NCBI GenBank assembly: GCA_018969585.1
Contig: JAGWYB010000003.1
Span: forward strand, 1 to 58,342
Origin: Actinomycetales bacterium
GTDB taxonomy: Bacteria > Actinomycetota > Actinomycetes > Nanopelagicales > Nanopelagicaceae
DNA length: 58,342 bases
Reading direction: 5' to 3'
In this document: positions 33,676 to 41,922 of the stretch, piece by piece
Layout of the letters: every line of letters begins with the position of its first letter
How positions within the stretch are numbered: position 1 is the first letter of the stretch
The notes under the pieces: generated by a model
Told to the model about the DNA's origin: nothing
Databases searched by the model: none
Seen by the model: the letters and a program-made list of their open reading frames with translations, nothing else
Translations under genes and position numbers: made by a program

Positions 33676-34821
33676 ATGGATTCCAAGATGAGCCTCAGGC
33701 AACACCTCAAATTCAGCCGAGAGGAAATACCTTCGCTGATTGGAATTTTCGGAACAGTGATTGCGCTGCACGTAATTGGTTGGGGACTCTTCTTCTATTA
33801 CAACTCAAATCCGGAATATCACGCACTTACTAATTCCACCGGAGTATTGGTTTACGCCGGCGCTGGTGCACTCGCCTACTCGTTTGGCTTGCGCCATGCC
33901 TTCGATGCCGATCACATCGCGGCGATAGATGACACCACTCGCCTCATGTTGGCGAAAGGGAAAAATCCCCTCGGAGTTGGTCTCTATTTTTCACTTGGTC
34001 ACTCAACAGTTGTGCTCGCCCTTTCAATCGGCGTTGCATTTGCAGCTCAAAAGGCAGTGCAATTTCAAGAAGGTTTTGCGGAAACGGGCGGAATTATTGG
34101 AACATCTGTCTCCGGTTTCTTCCTTTATTTAATTGGAATATTAAATCTCATCATTCTTGTGGGAATAATTGATGTTTGGCGGAAAGCTAAATCTGGAAAA
34201 TTTGCTCATGATCATCTCGAAGATTTACTAAACGATCGAGGGTTAATGCGCCGAATATTTCGCGGTAAATTTAAGAAAGGTTTTGATAACTCTCGACAAA
34301 TCTACCCAGTAGGAGTCCTATTCGGCCTGGGTTTTGATACCGCAACTGAAGTTGCGATTTTAGGCTTATCAGCGACAGCGGCAATTGGAACTATTGGCGG
34401 GGTCTTGCCTCCGTTAGCAATAATTGCACTTCCTATTATTTTTGCGGCTGGAATGTCGCTTATGGACGCTTTGGATGGCGTATTTATGACAAAGGCATAC
34501 GGCTGGGCATTTACCTCTCCATTGCGAAAGATTTACTACAACTTAACAACAACGTCTATTTCAATTTTTGTGGCTTTAGTTATTGGCACCATACAAATTA
34601 TCAATGTTCTCGCCGCAAAAACTGATATTGAGACTCTGCCGGGCTTTAAACAGATTGCTGAGATTGATTTGGGCGGAATTGGCTTTTTTATCGTTGCTAG
34701 TTTTGTTGCGGCCTGGCTTCTCTCCGTTGCAATCTGGAAACTAGGCAAATTCGAAGAACGTTTCCCCTCTGGAATAGCTGAGACTGAACATCAACATTCA
34801 GAGTTGAAAATCAAAGATTAA
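33676..34821 (+). CDS. Nickel/cobalt permease (NiCoT, HoxN/NixA family)
   Basis: A 381-residue eight-helix permease with the NiCoT signature RHAFDADHIAAIDDTTR, in which His74, Asp79 and His80 form HX4DH. Other family blocks are LGFDTATEVAIL and GMSLMDALDGVFM. It imports Ni2+ or Co2+ with high affinity. The Nur-like operator in its promoter points to nickel. No nickel enzyme (SodN, urease, hydrogenase) is in the window, so the user of the metal must be elsewhere. The mRNA appears leaderless. Confidence 0.92.
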   Translation: MDSKMSLRQHLKFSREEIPSLIGIFGTVIALHVIGWGLFFYYNSNPEYHALTNSTGVLVYAGAGALAYSFGLRHAFDADHIAAIDDTTRLMLAKGKNPLGVGLYFSLGHSTVVLALSIGVAFAAQKAVQFQEGFAETGGIIGTSVSGFFLYLIGILNLIILVGIIDVWRKAKSGKFAHDHLEDLLNDRGLMRRIFRGKFKKGFDNSRQIYPVGVLFGLGFDTATEVAILGLSATAAIGTIGGVLPPLAIIALPIIFAAGMSLMDALDGVFMTKAYGWAFTSPLRKIYYNLTTTSISIFVALVIGTIQIINVLAAKTDIETLPGFKQIAEIDLGGIGFFIVASFVAAWLLSVAIWKLGKFEERFPSGIAETEHQHSELKIKD

Positions 34822-34824
34822 AAA

Positions 34825-35655
34825 TCAATCAAGAAAGAAATCGAGCAAAAAGTCTTTCGTCCCAGGAACCACTGCATATTTATCAAGATCAGTGATACCT
34901 ATCGAAGCTAAAACTTCGTCATCCACAAAGAAGTTCCCGGTGCATTCAGCGCTTGGGCGCTTCAATATTTCATAGGCAGCATCTGCCAAAATTTCGGGCT
35001 TTCGGCAAGCTGCCGTATCTATACCCGGAATCATTTGGAGCGCTGCGGTATCAATCGCGGTACGCGGCCAAAGTGCATTAATTGCGATTCCATCCCGCCT
35101 AAATTCTTCGGACATGCCAAGCACGCACATACTCATGCCGTACTTGGCCATGGTGTATGCAACATGGTTCTTAAACCATTTCGCTTTCATGGAAAGCGGT
35201 GGCGAGAGCGTCAAAATATGCGGATTTCGCCCAGCTTTTGCCGAATCCTTTAAATGTGGGATTGCTGCTTGAGAGGTCAAAAATGTGCCTCGGACATTTA
35301 CATCAAACATCAGATCAAATCGTTTTGCAGGGGTGGCTAGCGTCGGCGTTAGATTTATCGCACTTGCGTTATTGATCAAGATATCTAATCCACCAAATTC
35401 TGAAACCGTTTTATCTATAGCTTGAGCGATCTGCTCTTCATCTCGAATATCGCATTGAATAGGAAGCGCTGTCCCGCCAGCAGAATTAATCTCTTCTGCG
35501 GCGGTAAAGATTGTTCCAGGTAATTTTGGATGAGGATCAGCGGTTTTGGCTGCAATAGCAACCTTGGCGCCATCAGCAGCGGCGCGAAGCGCTATTGCAA
35601 GTCCGATGCCACGCGATCCGCCGGTTATAAAAATTCGCTTATCTTTAAGTGACAT
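34825..35655 (-). CDS. Short-chain dehydrogenase, HSDL2-like
   Basis: A 276-residue classical-type SDR with the cofactor loop TGGSRGIG (11-18), the NNAS block and the YTMAK active site. Segments such as FKNHVAYTMAKYGMSM and INALWPRTAI are hallmarks of the HSDL2-like group, which in animals carries a C-terminal SCP2 domain absent here. It probably acts on a fatty or hydroxyacyl substrate. Its ATG overlaps the enoyl-CoA hydratase stop (TAATG), so the pair is co-translated. Confidence 0.87.
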   Translation of the reverse strand: MSLKDKRIFITGGSRGIGLAIALRAAADGAKVAIAAKTADPHPKLPGTIFTAAEEINSAGGTALPIQCDIRDEEQIAQAIDKTVSEFGGLDILINNASAINLTPTLATPAKRFDLMFDVNVRGTFLTSQAAIPHLKDSAKAGRNPHILTLSPPLSMKAKWFKNHVAYTMAKYGMSMCVLGMSEEFRRDGIAINALWPRTAIDTAALQMIPGIDTAACRKPEILADAAYEILKRPSAECTGNFFVDDEVLASIGITDLDKYAVVPGTKDFLLDFFLD

Positions 35656-36398
35656 TATTTACCTCGTTTCGCTAGAAAGGCCATAAATGCCTCTCTTGCC
35701 TCATCGGATTGAAGAGCCATTTGAAATAATTCGCCTTCCGCTCGCATGACGGCAGCAACTTTTTCGTGAAGTTCACTCTTAAGTAACGCCTTTGTTTGAA
35801 TGACCGCATTGGGCGGCTGTTCGGCAACCTTGTTGGCAAAAGTCATTGCAATTTCAAGTGGTGATTCAGAAATTTCAGCAACGAGGCCAAATGATTTAGC
35901 TACGTTGGCATCGAACGGTTCGCCACTTAGAAATACCTGGCTAGCAATCTGATGGCCCACGAGCCTTGGAAAAAGTAACGAAGAGCCCGCTTCTGGCACC
36001 AATCCCAAACTTACAAACGGCATGGAGAAGCGTGAATTTGGATGGGCGGTTACGTAATCACAGTGAAATAACATCGTTGTACCGATTCCAACGGCGTTCC
36101 CAGTAACAGCTGCAATTAGCGGTTTAGCGAAATTATGAACCGCTTCAAGAAAATTCATCACCGGAGATCCTGGTTCAATCGGTGGCTCATTGAGAAAATC
36201 GAATAGGTCATTCCCAGCGGTGAAGTGGCCTGATGTTGTTGTAATGACCACAGCTCTAATTCCGAAATCGCCATGAGCTTCATTTATCGCATTTGCTAAA
36301 TCTTGATACATATCACGCGTAAGTGCGTTCTGCTTTTCGGGTCGATTTAATTTAAGAATGAGGATTGCGCCCTGCAATTCACGCTCAATCAAACTCAT
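35655..36398 (-). CDS. Enoyl-CoA hydratase/isomerase family protein
   Basis: A 247-residue crotonase-fold enzyme. The first oxyanion block is HFTAGNDLFDF and the second GNAVGIGTTML; the acidic residue in PEAGSS is consistent with an isomerase-type active site (delta3,delta2-enoyl-CoA isomerase or a degradative hydratase). It is coupled to the HSDL2-like SDR, which suggests a two-step acyl-CoA conversion. A TAGGAT box lies 6 bases before the ATG, directly downstream of the ino1 terminator hairpin. Confidence 0.87.
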   Translation of the reverse strand: MSLIERELQGAILILKLNRPEKQNALTRDMYQDLANAINEAHGDFGIRAVVITTTSGHFTAGNDLFDFLNEPPIEPGSPVMNFLEAVHNFAKPLIAAVTGNAVGIGTTMLFHCDYVTAHPNSRFSMPFVSLGLVPEAGSSLLFPRLVGHQIASQVFLSGEPFDANVAKSFGLVAEISESPLEIAMTFANKVAEQPPNAVIQTKALLKSELHEKVAAVMRAEGELFQMALQSDEAREAFMAFLAKRGK

Positions 36399-36404
36399 CT
36401 CATA

Positions 36405-36410
36405 ATCCTA
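36405..36410 (-). promoter_or_regulatory. -10 box of leaderless enoyl-CoA hydratase mRNA
   Basis: TAGGAT on the minus strand, 6 bases before the ATG at 36398. Confidence 0.6.
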
Positions 36411-36422
36411 CAGATGCAAGCA

Positions 36423-36448
36423 AGCGCCCCTCCGCAATCAGGGGCGCT
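36423..36448 (-). terminator. Hairpin downstream of inositol-phosphate synthase
   Basis: A perfect 9-bp inverted repeat AGCGCCCCT / AGGGGCGCT with an 8-base loop, just after the ino1 stop. There is no clear T-run after the stem, so it may be a U-poor actinobacterial terminator. It insulates ino1 from the promoter of the next gene. Confidence 0.6.
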
Positions 36449-36459
36449 GCTACTTACTC

Positions 36460-37545
36460 TTAGCTATCGCGCTTTCCGCTGATAAATTCTTTAGTGCGGA
36501 TTAAGGCCTCTTCATCTGTGTATTGCTCTGGTGGAGATTTCATGAAGTAACTCGATGGTGAGAGCAATGGCCCCCCGATTTTGCGATCTAGCGCCAACTT
36601 GGCACAACGGACCGCATCAATAATTACGCCTGCCGAGTTTGGTGAATCCCAAACCTCTAGCTTGTATTCAATATTTAGCGGCACATCGCCAAAAGCTCGA
36701 CCCTCAAGACGAACAAAGGCCCACTTGCGATCGTCCAACCAACGGACGTAGTCAGATGGTCCGATGTGAACATTGCCGGCGCCCATATCGTAATCGAGTT
36801 GAGAAGTAACCGATTGGGTCTTGGAAATCTTCTTTGATTCTAAGCGATCACGCTCCAACATATTCTTGAAGTCCATATTTCCACCGACATTTAATTGATA
36901 AGTTCGATCAACTTTTACGCCTCGATCTTGGAACAATTTCGCCAGAATTCTATGGGTGATTGTTGCTCCAACTTGAGACTTAATATCATCGCCAACAATT
37001 GGAATACCGGCTTTCTTGAACTTATCAGCCCATTCCGGTGTTGACGCAATAAATACTGGGAGTGCATTTACGAAAGCGCAGCCGGCATCCAGTGCGCATT
37101 GGGCATAAAACTTCGTAGCCTCTTCCGAGCCGACCGGTAGATAACAGACCAAGACATCAACTTTTGCCGCTTTCAATTCTGCGACAACATCAACTGGGGT
37201 TGCTTTCGATTCGGTAATTGTCTCGCGATAGTAGCGACCGAGACCATCATGGGTCGGACCGCGAAGAACAGTAACGCCGCTCTTTGGAACATCAGCAAAT
37301 TTAATGGTGTTGTTCTCACTAGCCCACATCGCATCAACTAGGTCTTTACCGACCTTCTTGTCGTCAACGTCAAACGCTGCAACGAATTTAACGTCACGAA
37401 CGTGATAGCCGCCGACTACAACGTTCATCAACCCGGGTATCTCTTCGTTTTCGGGCGCGTTCTTGTAGTACTCGACTCCCTGAACCAGTGAATTGGAGCA
37501 GTTGCCGACACCGACAATTGCGACACGGATTTCTTTATTTGACAC
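36460..37545 (-). CDS. ino1: Myo-inositol-1-phosphate synthase
   Basis: A 361-residue enzyme converting glucose-6-phosphate to inositol-1-phosphate, precursor of phosphatidylinositol, PIMs and mycothiol. The N-terminal NAD motif [16 protein letters not shown] is characteristic, as are [16 protein letters not shown] and LNVGGNMDF. The GTG at 37543-37545 shares its G with the PadR stop (TAGTG) and has AAGGAAG upstream; a longer reading would run deep into the PadR gene. PadR-ino1 is a conserved actinobacterial pair (M. tuberculosis Rv0047c-Rv0046c). It fits with the GT4 mannosyltransferase-like gene at 52581. Confidence 0.95.
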   Translation of the reverse strand: MSNKEIRVAIVGVGNCSNSLVQGVEYYKNAPENEEIPGLMNVVVGGYHVRDVKFVAAFDVDDKKVGKDLVDAMWASENNTIKFADVPKSGVTVLRGPTHDGLGRYYRETITESKATPVDVVAELKAAKVDVLVCYLPVGSEEATKFYAQCALDAGCAFVNALPVFIASTPEWADKFKKAGIPIVGDDIKSQVGATITHRILAKLFQDRGVKVDRTYQLNVGGNMDFKNMLERDRLESKKISKTQSVTSQLDYDMGAGNVHIGPSDYVRWLDDRKWAFVRLEGRAFGDVPLNIEYKLEVWDSPNSAGVIIDAVRCAKLALDRKIGGPLLSPSSYFMKSPPEQYTDEEALIRTKEFISGKRDS

Positions 37546-38084
37546 TAGGACTTCCTTTCCGAATTGATCATTTCTTCGAGCCAAGCGATCTCTCGCTCCG
37601 CTGTCTCTAAGGAATGGCGGCGCCATTCCACTAGGTACTTATCGAGACCAACTGCAGAGCGATCTAAATCCGCTCGGAGTATGTCGGCTCGCTCTTGAAG
37701 TCGGCGTAGCCGCCCTTCAAGAATTCTTAATCGATTTCTCTTTGATGTAGGACTAAAAAATGCAACATGAACCTCAAAATTGTCATCTTCCCAAGCGGAC
37801 GGTGAAACTTGTTCGGTCAATTGATCGAAACGTTCGCGTCCTTTTCTAGTGATTGAATAAACGAGACGAGTGCGCTTAGAACGTCCACCTTTAGGAACTT
37901 CTTCTTGTTCAACCAGACCAACTTCAGTCATGCGGCGAAGCTGCGGATAGAGAACTGAGAATGAAAGAGCGCGGAATGGTCCAAAAATAGTTCGAAGTCG
38001 CTTTCGAAGCTCGTAACCATGTAACGGGTCCTGTGAGAGCAGGCCAAGTAAGGCAAACTCCAGTGACTCCGAGCGGGATCGCAT
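37545..38084 (-). CDS. PadR family transcriptional regulator
   Basis: A 179-residue PadR repressor with an N-terminal winged helix ([21 protein letters not shown], then a wing ending [15 protein letters not shown]) and a C-terminal dimerisation helix region (about 100-175). It is translationally coupled to ino1 and conserved beside it, so it probably controls inositol synthesis and itself. A Shine-Dalgarno AGGAGAGG precedes the ATG, and palindromes at 38107-38126 are candidate operators. Confidence 0.9.
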   Translation of the reverse strand: MRSRSESLEFALLGLLSQDPLHGYELRKRLRTIFGPFRALSFSVLYPQLRRMTEVGLVEQEEVPKGGRSKRTRLVYSITRKGRERFDQLTEQVSPSAWEDDNFEVHVAFFSPTSKRNRLRILEGRLRRLQERADILRADLDRSAVGLDKYLVEWRRHSLETAEREIAWLEEMINSERKS

Positions 38085-38106
38085 GCCTCTCCTAATTCAA
38101 CCTTTT

Positions 38107-38126
38107 ATATCGATTCGATATATCGA
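38107..38126. promoter_or_regulatory. Overlapping palindromes, candidate PadR operator
   Basis: ATATCGATTCGATAT (38107-38121, 7+1+7 perfect) overlaps TCGATATATCGA (38115-38126, perfect 12-mer), 23 bases before the PadR ATG. Their position suggests autoregulation of PadR-ino1. Confidence 0.45.
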
Positions 38127-38200
38127 GTGGATATTAGTCGTAATTTCCCAGTATTTCTTCCAATCTCCCCTAAGAATCTCCGGCGATGAATGTGGTTTTT

Positions 38201-38236
38201 TGCCCGATTTGGTGTTTAATTGCGCCGATTCGGGCA
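38201..38236. promoter_or_regulatory. Inverted repeat at the DeoR/PTS promoter
   Basis: TGCCCGA (38201-38207) and TCGGGCA (38230-38236) flank a TTTAAT -10-like hexamer at 38215-38220, just before the DeoR start. This is a candidate operator for the DeoR protein. Confidence 0.35.
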
Positions 38237-38261
38237 GAAACAGGCGGATTGCGAGGTTGAG

Positions 38262-39026
38262 ATGAGTTTATTAGCTGCTGAACGACGGCTGGAACTCATT
38301 GCGCTCGCTAAAGAGGCTGGAAAGGTCGATGCCCTAAATGCGGCAGAGCGCTTCGGCGTTGCCGTTGAGACCATTCGCCGAGATCTCGATCTGCTGCAGC
38401 GGCAAGGAATCATGCGAAGGGTCCATGGTGGCGGAATCCTTATTGATCGCATTCAATCTGAACTTTCGGTGGAAGTTCGAAGAAGTCAAAACCACCAGAT
38501 TAAACAGCGAATCGCTGAGGTTGCGTCCAATTACATTCCTAAATCAGGAACCATAATTGTCGACGCAGGTACAACCACAGAACTTCTTGCTCCATATCTA
38601 CGGAATAAATCGAGTCTTACAGTCGTAACAAATAGCCTAAATCTCTCAATTGCTATTGGCGAGAGTGAAACAAATGTTGTTCTGCTTGGCGGAAGAATTC
38701 GCCCGGTAACGCTAAGTGCAGTTGGTACTCATGCTTTAAATATGGTTTCGAGCTTGCATGCTTCAGTCTGTTTTATCGGTACAAACGGAATTGATTCGCA
38801 GGTTGGATTTACTACTCCAGATATAGATGAAGCGGAAGTTAAGCGAGTCATGATTCAGAATTCGCAAGAATCTATAGTCATGGCTGACCATACAAAATTC
38901 TCACAGATATACACATCGAGTTTTGCTTCGAATGTAGAAGTTGATCGAATAATCACTGATGTGGGCGCTCCTCTCGACCAAATTGAGACCCTACGTGGCG
39001 CCGAAATCGAAGTGGTTCTAGCATGA
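38262..39026 (+). CDS. DeoR family transcriptional regulator of the PTS operon
   Basis: A 254-residue sugar-operon repressor. The N-terminal helix-turn-helix is typical (AAERFGVAVETIRRDLDLLQRQGIMRRVHGG), and the C-terminal effector domain has the DAGTTTELLAPYL phosphosugar-binding loop. The ATG at 38262 (after GAGG) replaces a TTG 42 bases upstream because the family begins just before the helix-turn-helix. Its stop overlaps the kinase ATG. It probably senses a phosphorylated polyol or ketose made by the operon. Confidence 0.9.
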   Translation: MSLLAAERRLELIALAKEAGKVDALNAAERFGVAVETIRRDLDLLQRQGIMRRVHGGGILIDRIQSELSVEVRRSQNHQIKQRIAEVASNYIPKSGTIIVDAGTTTELLAPYLRNKSSLTVVTNSLNLSIAIGESETNVVLLGGRIRPVTLSAVGTHALNMVSSLHASVCFIGTNGIDSQVGFTTPDIDEAEVKRVMIQNSQESIVMADHTKFSQIYTSSFASNVEVDRIITDVGAPLDQIETLRGAEIEVVLA

Positions 39027-39970
39027 TTACAACTCTTACGCCCAGCCCCTCTCTAGATTTAGAGTATCAACTAGCTAGTTTGCAAATAGGAGCGGTGAAT
39101 CGAGCCAGTTATTTCGGGCAGCGTGCCGGCGGCAAAGGTGTGAACGTCTCTCGTGTGCTAGTTCGAATGGGAGTAGCAACAAACGCTTTAGTGCCTCTTA
39201 ATGAATCAGAGAGCGGCACCTTTTTGGCTAGTGCCGCTATCGACAATATACCTATCAAACCTATCGAAATTGAATCAGGCGTTCGTTTTAATGTGACTCT
39301 ATTGCATGATCAGAAGACCACAAAGATAAATGCAGCGACTAAAGCTTGGTCAAAGAAGGAATCAAAGAAAATTTCAGATGCCTTTCATGCTCAGGCTAGA
39401 AAGAGCGATTTCGCTGTAATCGGTGGTTCACTTCCTGAATCAACTCCGATTCATTGGTTAGCAGACTTAGTAAAAGAAAATAATAAGCGGACTCGTATAG
39501 TCGTAGATTCGAGTGGGCCGGCGCTAAAAGAAGTACTGGCAGCATCTCCTTACCTCATCAAACCAAACCGTGATGAGGCAGAAGAATTATTGAACTCTCC
39601 AATCAGAGATTTAGCAGATGCCAAGATCGCAGCTCAAGAATTGAGAAGGTTGGGACCTGAAACCATTCTCTTGAGCCTAGGAAGCTCTGGAAGTATCTAC
39701 TGTTCTAGTGATTCCTTGATTCATATCTTGCCGGCTGAACTCAATGTACAAAACACTGTGGGCGCGGGTGATGCTTTGTTGGCAGGCTTTATCGGCTCAT
39801 TCGATAAAGGCCTTGAGTTTGCGCTTGCTTGTGGAACTGCCTGGGCAGAAGCAATTATCTCCAACCACGGACTACATCTCGATGTATCGGTCCAAGAATC
39901 AACCGTCAAGAGAATCATTTCCAACGGAAGAATTAAGAATTTACTTCAAGCAGAAAGCTCTCGCGTATGA
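39023..39970 (+). CDS. PfkB family sugar-phosphate kinase (FruK/LacC type)
   Basis: A 315-residue ribokinase-fold kinase of the 1-phosphofructokinase / tagatose-6-phosphate kinase branch: TLTPSPSLDLEY at the N-terminus, GGKGVNVSRVL substrate block (36-46), and NTVGAGDALLAGF with catalytic Asp250. In a polyol PTS operon it would phosphorylate the ketose phosphate released by the dehydrogenase to a bisphosphate. It starts inside the DeoR stop (ATGA). The next gene, EIIC, is separated by 84 bases of inverted repeats. Confidence 0.87.
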   Translation: MITTLTPSPSLDLEYQLASLQIGAVNRASYFGQRAGGKGVNVSRVLVRMGVATNALVPLNESESGTFLASAAIDNIPIKPIEIESGVRFNVTLLHDQKTTKINAATKAWSKKESKKISDAFHAQARKSDFAVIGGSLPESTPIHWLADLVKENNKRTRIVVDSSGPALKEVLAASPYLIKPNRDEAEELLNSPIRDLADAKIAAQELRRLGPETILLSLGSSGSIYCSSDSLIHILPAELNVQNTVGAGDALLAGFIGSFDKGLEFALACGTAWAEAIISNHGLHLDVSVQESTVKRIISNGRIKNLLQAESSRV

Positions 39971-39982
39971 GCCAAAAACAGA

Positions 39983-40042
39983 ATTCATATTCCTTAATTG
40001 GGGATATGAATACGGGAAATTCCCGTATCTCTTTTCGAAAAG
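39983..40042 (+). promoter_or_regulatory. Three tandem inverted repeats between kinase and EIIC
   Basis: Repeat 1: ATTCATATTCC / GGGATATGAAT, 39983-40011, 11-bp stem with one G-T pair and a 7-base loop. Repeat 2: the perfect palindrome ATACGGGAAATTCCCGTAT, 40010-40028, followed by CTCTTTT. Repeat 3: the perfect 12-mer CTTTTCGAAAAG, 40031-40042, which partly covers the strong GGGAGGA ribosome site of EIIC. Possible roles are an attenuator, an RNA processing site or operator DNA. Confidence 0.55.
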
Positions 40043-40054
40043 GGAGGAAACTGC

Positions 40055-41158
40055 ATGACAAACTACATAGGTAGCGCAACAACCCACTCGGGTTGGCGTG
40101 CGACCCTACAAAAAGTGGGTGGCAATCTCGCAGGTATGGTGATTCCAAATATTGGAGCATTTATTGCCTGGGGCTTGTTAACAGCACTCTTCATTCCAAC
40201 TGGCTGGATCCCGAATGAAGATTTCGCAAAAATGGTAGGTCCGATGATTATTAACCTGCTACCAATTCTTATTGCCTTCACCGGCGGCCGAATGGTTCAT
40301 GGCCACCGCGGTGCAGTAATTGGTGCGGTTGCAACTGTCGGTGTAATTGTAGGAACTGATATCCCAATGTTCTTGGGCGCCATGATTATGGGTCCATTAG
40401 CTGCTTGGGTTCTGAAGAAAATCGATGCAGTACTAGATCCAAAAGTACCCGTTGGATTTGAGATGCTCATCAGTAACTTCTCACTAGGCATAAGCGGTCT
40501 GCTTATGGCGATGTTGGGTTACCTTGGCATTGGCCCAATCGTTAAATCAATTAGCGATGTTCTCGGCAATGCAATTCAGTCATTGGTTGACAATGGTCTT
40601 CTTCCTCTTGCCTCGCTCATCATCGAGCCAGCAAAAGTTCTATTTTTAAACAATGCCATTAATCACGGAGTTCTTGGACCTCTAGGCGTTGCTGAAGCAC
40701 AAGAGACTGGTCGTTCCATTCTCTTTATGCTTGAGACCAACCCAGGACCTGGACTCGGCGTTCTACTTGCATTCTGGGTCGCTGGACCACGTTTGATTCG
40801 TGGTTCTGTTCCAGGCGCGGTAATCATTCACTTCCTTGGTGGAATTCATGAGATCTATTTCCCATACATTCTTATGAAGCCAAGAATGATTCTCGCTGCA
40901 ATCGCAGGTGGAGCAACAGGCGTATTCGTAAACGTAGCGCTGGACAACGGCTTGACTGCAACACCGTCTCCAGGCTCAATCTTCGCCTACCTCGTGGTTA
41001 CTCCGCAGGGTTACACATTCAAAGTACTTCTAGCTATAGCCGCATCAGCAGCTGTCGCCTTCCTTGTTGGTTGGCTCTTGCTGAAATCTGATAAGTCACT
41101 TGACCAAGCAGATTTGGATGCAGCTAAAGCACGTAAAGACTCGCTGAAGAACGGTTAG
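40055..41158 (+). CDS. mtlA: PTS EIIC component, mannitol family
   Basis: A 367-residue polytopic permease of the PTS mannitol (Fru-Mtl) family, transporting and phosphorylating a hexitol-like substrate. Typical segments are NLAGMVIPNIGAFIAWG at the N-terminus, GFEMLISNFSLGI, LFLNNAINHGV and the substrate-binding GGIHEIYFPYILMKP. It lacks the fused EIIB of most MtlA proteins; EIIB is a separate gene one base downstream. It has the best Shine-Dalgarno of the operon (GGGAGGA). The mannitol label is by family; the true substrate may be another polyol. Confidence 0.92.
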   Translation: MTNYIGSATTHSGWRATLQKVGGNLAGMVIPNIGAFIAWGLLTALFIPTGWIPNEDFAKMVGPMIINLLPILIAFTGGRMVHGHRGAVIGAVATVGVIVGTDIPMFLGAMIMGPLAAWVLKKIDAVLDPKVPVGFEMLISNFSLGISGLLMAMLGYLGIGPIVKSISDVLGNAIQSLVDNGLLPLASLIIEPAKVLFLNNAINHGVLGPLGVAEAQETGRSILFMLETNPGPGLGVLLAFWVAGPRLIRGSVPGAVIIHFLGGIHEIYFPYILMKPRMILAAIAGGATGVFVNVALDNGLTATPSPGSIFAYLVVTPQGYTFKVLLAIAASAAVAFLVGWLLLKSDKSLDQADLDAAKARKDSLKNG

Positions 41159-41159
41159 C

Positions 41160-41474
41160 ATGGCGAGTATTTCTGGCTCTGATGTGAAGCTTGTCGTCAT
41201 CGCCTGCGAAGCAGGGATGGGTTCCAGCGTGATGGTTGCAAATATGGTTGCCAAGCAATTAAAAGAACTTGGCATCAAAGCAACTCATTCGCCGGTAAAT
41301 CAATTGGCAAGCTCGGGCGCTGATCTCGTTCTCTGCCACCGTGGGCTATCAGGACGTGCGAAGCAAACGGTGCCCGATAAGGTCGTAATCCCCTTTGACA
41401 TGTTCTTAGGCGACCCCGCAATCGCATCAGTAGTACAAGCGATAAAGGATGGTTCTACTATCTCGGATGGTTAA
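41160..41474 (+). CDS. PTS EIIB component, mannitol type
   Basis: A 104-residue stand-alone EIIB with the phosphocysteine loop IACEAGMGSSVM (Cys16). It receives phosphate from EIIA and gives it to the substrate at EIIC. Starts one base after the EIIC stop; its stop lies inside the EIIA coding start. In most bacteria this domain is fused to EIIC. Confidence 0.9.
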   Translation: MASISGSDVKLVVIACEAGMGSSVMVANMVAKQLKELGIKATHSPVNQLASSGADLVLCHRGLSGRAKQTVPDKVVIPFDMFLGDPAIASVVQAIKDGSTISDG

Positions 41475-41898
41475 ACCGTTGCTATCGCTGGAAGGTATCC
41501 ACTTAGGTGCCACCGCTTCGACGAAAGAAGAGGCGGTGGCCCTTTGCGGTAAGGCGCTACTTGAATTAGGCGCAGTGCAAAATGGTTATGCCGAAGCGAT
41601 GCAAGCGAGAGAGAAGATTTTTCCTTCATACATGGGTAACGGCGTTTCAATTCCTCATGGCACTGACGAAGCTCGTTCGCTTGTGAACTTTGGCCAACTT
41701 GTATTCATCAGGTTCGCAAGCCCCATCCCTTGGGGTGATGAGTCTGCAACCATCTGCATTGGCATTGCAGCTCAGGAAGATGAACATGGAGAAATCCTTG
41801 GTAATCTTGCCGAGGTTTTAATTGATGAGATTCAACTTCAAAAACTCAATCAATCGAACGATAAAGAAGAAATACTTAGAATTCTTTTAGCAAATTAG
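41467..41898 (+). CDS. PTS EIIA component, mannitol/fructose type
   Basis: A 143-residue EIIA of the PTS_EIIA_2 fold with phospho-histidine His64 in the NGVSIPHGTDEAR block. It takes phosphate from HPr. The ATG at 41467 overlaps the EIIB stop by 8 bases; a longer reading at 41449 is possible but would overlap further without support. Together with EIIC and EIIB it completes the enzyme II. Confidence 0.92.
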   Translation: MVKPLLSLEGIHLGATASTKEEAVALCGKALLELGAVQNGYAEAMQAREKIFPSYMGNGVSIPHGTDEARSLVNFGQLVFIRFASPIPWGDESATICIGIAAQEDEHGEILGNLAEVLIDEIQLQKLNQSNDKEEILRILLAN

Positions 41899-41922
41899 CA
41901 AAAAGTTTCTCCGGAGAAAGGT

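Noticed and set aside
37546-37626. N-terminal extension of inositol-phosphate synthase
   Set aside because: It would overlap the PadR gene by about 80 bases; the GTG sharing a base with the PadR stop gives the usual family length.
40063-40491. Minus-strand open frames within the EIIC gene
   Set aside because: They are shadows of a well-supported PTS permease gene and have no recognisable motif.
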